From NCBI GenBank assembly GCA_002492725.1, contig DLAF01000025.1, positions 23,436 to 65,853 on the forward strand: a stretch of DNA of 42,418 bases, in the 5' to 3' direction. The DNA is from Lachnospiraceae bacterium UBA7054 (GTDB lineage: Bacteria; Bacillota; Clostridia; Lachnospirales; Lachnospiraceae). The position numbers were made by a program, and so were the translations under genes. The notes beneath the pieces were generated by a model. It was not told where the DNA came from, did no database searches, and saw only the letters and a program-made list of their open reading frames with translations. Below, one piece after another: positions 42,299 through 42,418 of this stretch; position 1 is the stretch's first letter, and every line of letters starts with the position of its first letter.

Positions 42299-42341
42299 AT
42301 CAGGGCTGCCAAGCGAACACTGCGCCTTGCAACCCTGATTC
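42299..42341 (-). promoter_or_regulatory. Long hairpin between tRNA-Gly and the DMT gene
   Basis: The minus strand reads GAATCAGGGTTGC ... GGCAGCCCTGATTC, a stem of about 13 bp with a smaller AAGCG/CGCTT stem in the loop. No T-tract follows, so it is not a clear terminator on its own. It may protect or process the tRNA 3' end or modulate translation of the transporter, whose SD is about 20 nt further on. Confidence 0.55.
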
Positions 42342-42346
42342 AAAAA

Positions 42347-42417
42347 AGCAGGCGAGGGGAATCGAACCCCCCTCCCAAGCTTGGGAAGCTTGTATTCTAC
42401 CGATGAACTACGCCTGC
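42347..42417 (-). tRNA. tRNA-Gly(CCC)
   Basis: The minus-strand sequence folds into a complete cloverleaf: 7-bp acceptor stem GCAGGCG/CGCCTGC, D-arm with GGTAG, anticodon stem AAGC/GCTT with loop TTCCCAA (anticodon CCC), and a T-arm with TTCGATT. The discriminator base is T (U73), the bacterial tRNA-Gly determinant. CCA is not encoded. It reads GGG codons. Confidence 0.95.
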
Positions 42418-42418
42418 A

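Overview
The window looks like a chromosomal segment of a spore-forming clostridium, most likely a Lachnospiraceae member. This is inferred from gene content (sigK, gpr, spoIIP, and the rpsT/gpr/spoIIP/lepA/hemW neighbourhood) and from protein style; no marker such as 16S rRNA is present. Nearly everything is on the minus strand, so transcription runs from right to left. Only rpsT is on the plus strand. There is no phage, insertion sequence or CRISPR array.

Region 1 (1-21.9 kb) is a complete Gram-positive type IV pilus locus. In transcription order it holds sigK (sporulation sigma K), a degenerate HD-GYP protein, pilT, pilB, an inserted Rpn-family nuclease gene, pilC, an inserted DUF4160 remnant plus DUF2442 gene, the major pilin pilA, the prepilin peptidase pilD, a pilM-pilN fusion, pilO, four minor prepilins (two very large, about 0.9-1.0 kaa), and a two-TM, TPEPEP-repeat protein cut by the window edge. 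There is no secretin or pilot, as expected without an outer membrane. PilB carries two 24-residue MshEN c-di-GMP-binding repeats separated by 5 residues. The neighbouring HD-GYP protein has lost the HHE and GYP signature, so c-di-GMP sensing rather than turnover is the likely theme.

Region 2 (22-27.9 kb) holds hemW and lepA (overlapping, with a good promoter ahead of lepA), then spoIIP and gpr, and the divergent ribosomal gene rpsT with its own promoter and terminator.

Region 3 (28-36 kb) is a tightly packed seven-gene run: rlmD, a GPH-type sugar/cation symporter, an alpha/beta hydrolase, a degenerate GGDEF protein with an intact RxxD site, a PurF-like protein lacking the glutaminase cysteine, a zinc-ribbon membrane protein and a TPM-domain protein. 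Spacings are about 11-25 bp, apart from about 100 bp before the hydrolase.

Region 4 (36-42.4 kb) holds a small acidic-tailed membrane protein, pcrA, an SPFH/zinc-ribbon protein coupled to a chemotaxis receptor, a DMT transporter and a tRNA-Gly(CCC) at the right edge.

The most interesting points are the pilus locus headed by sigK and carrying degenerate or binding-type c-di-GMP modules, its two accessory insertions (one a gene broken by a frameshifting deletion, one with a structured leader), and the degenerate-enzyme pair GGDEF/PurF-like.
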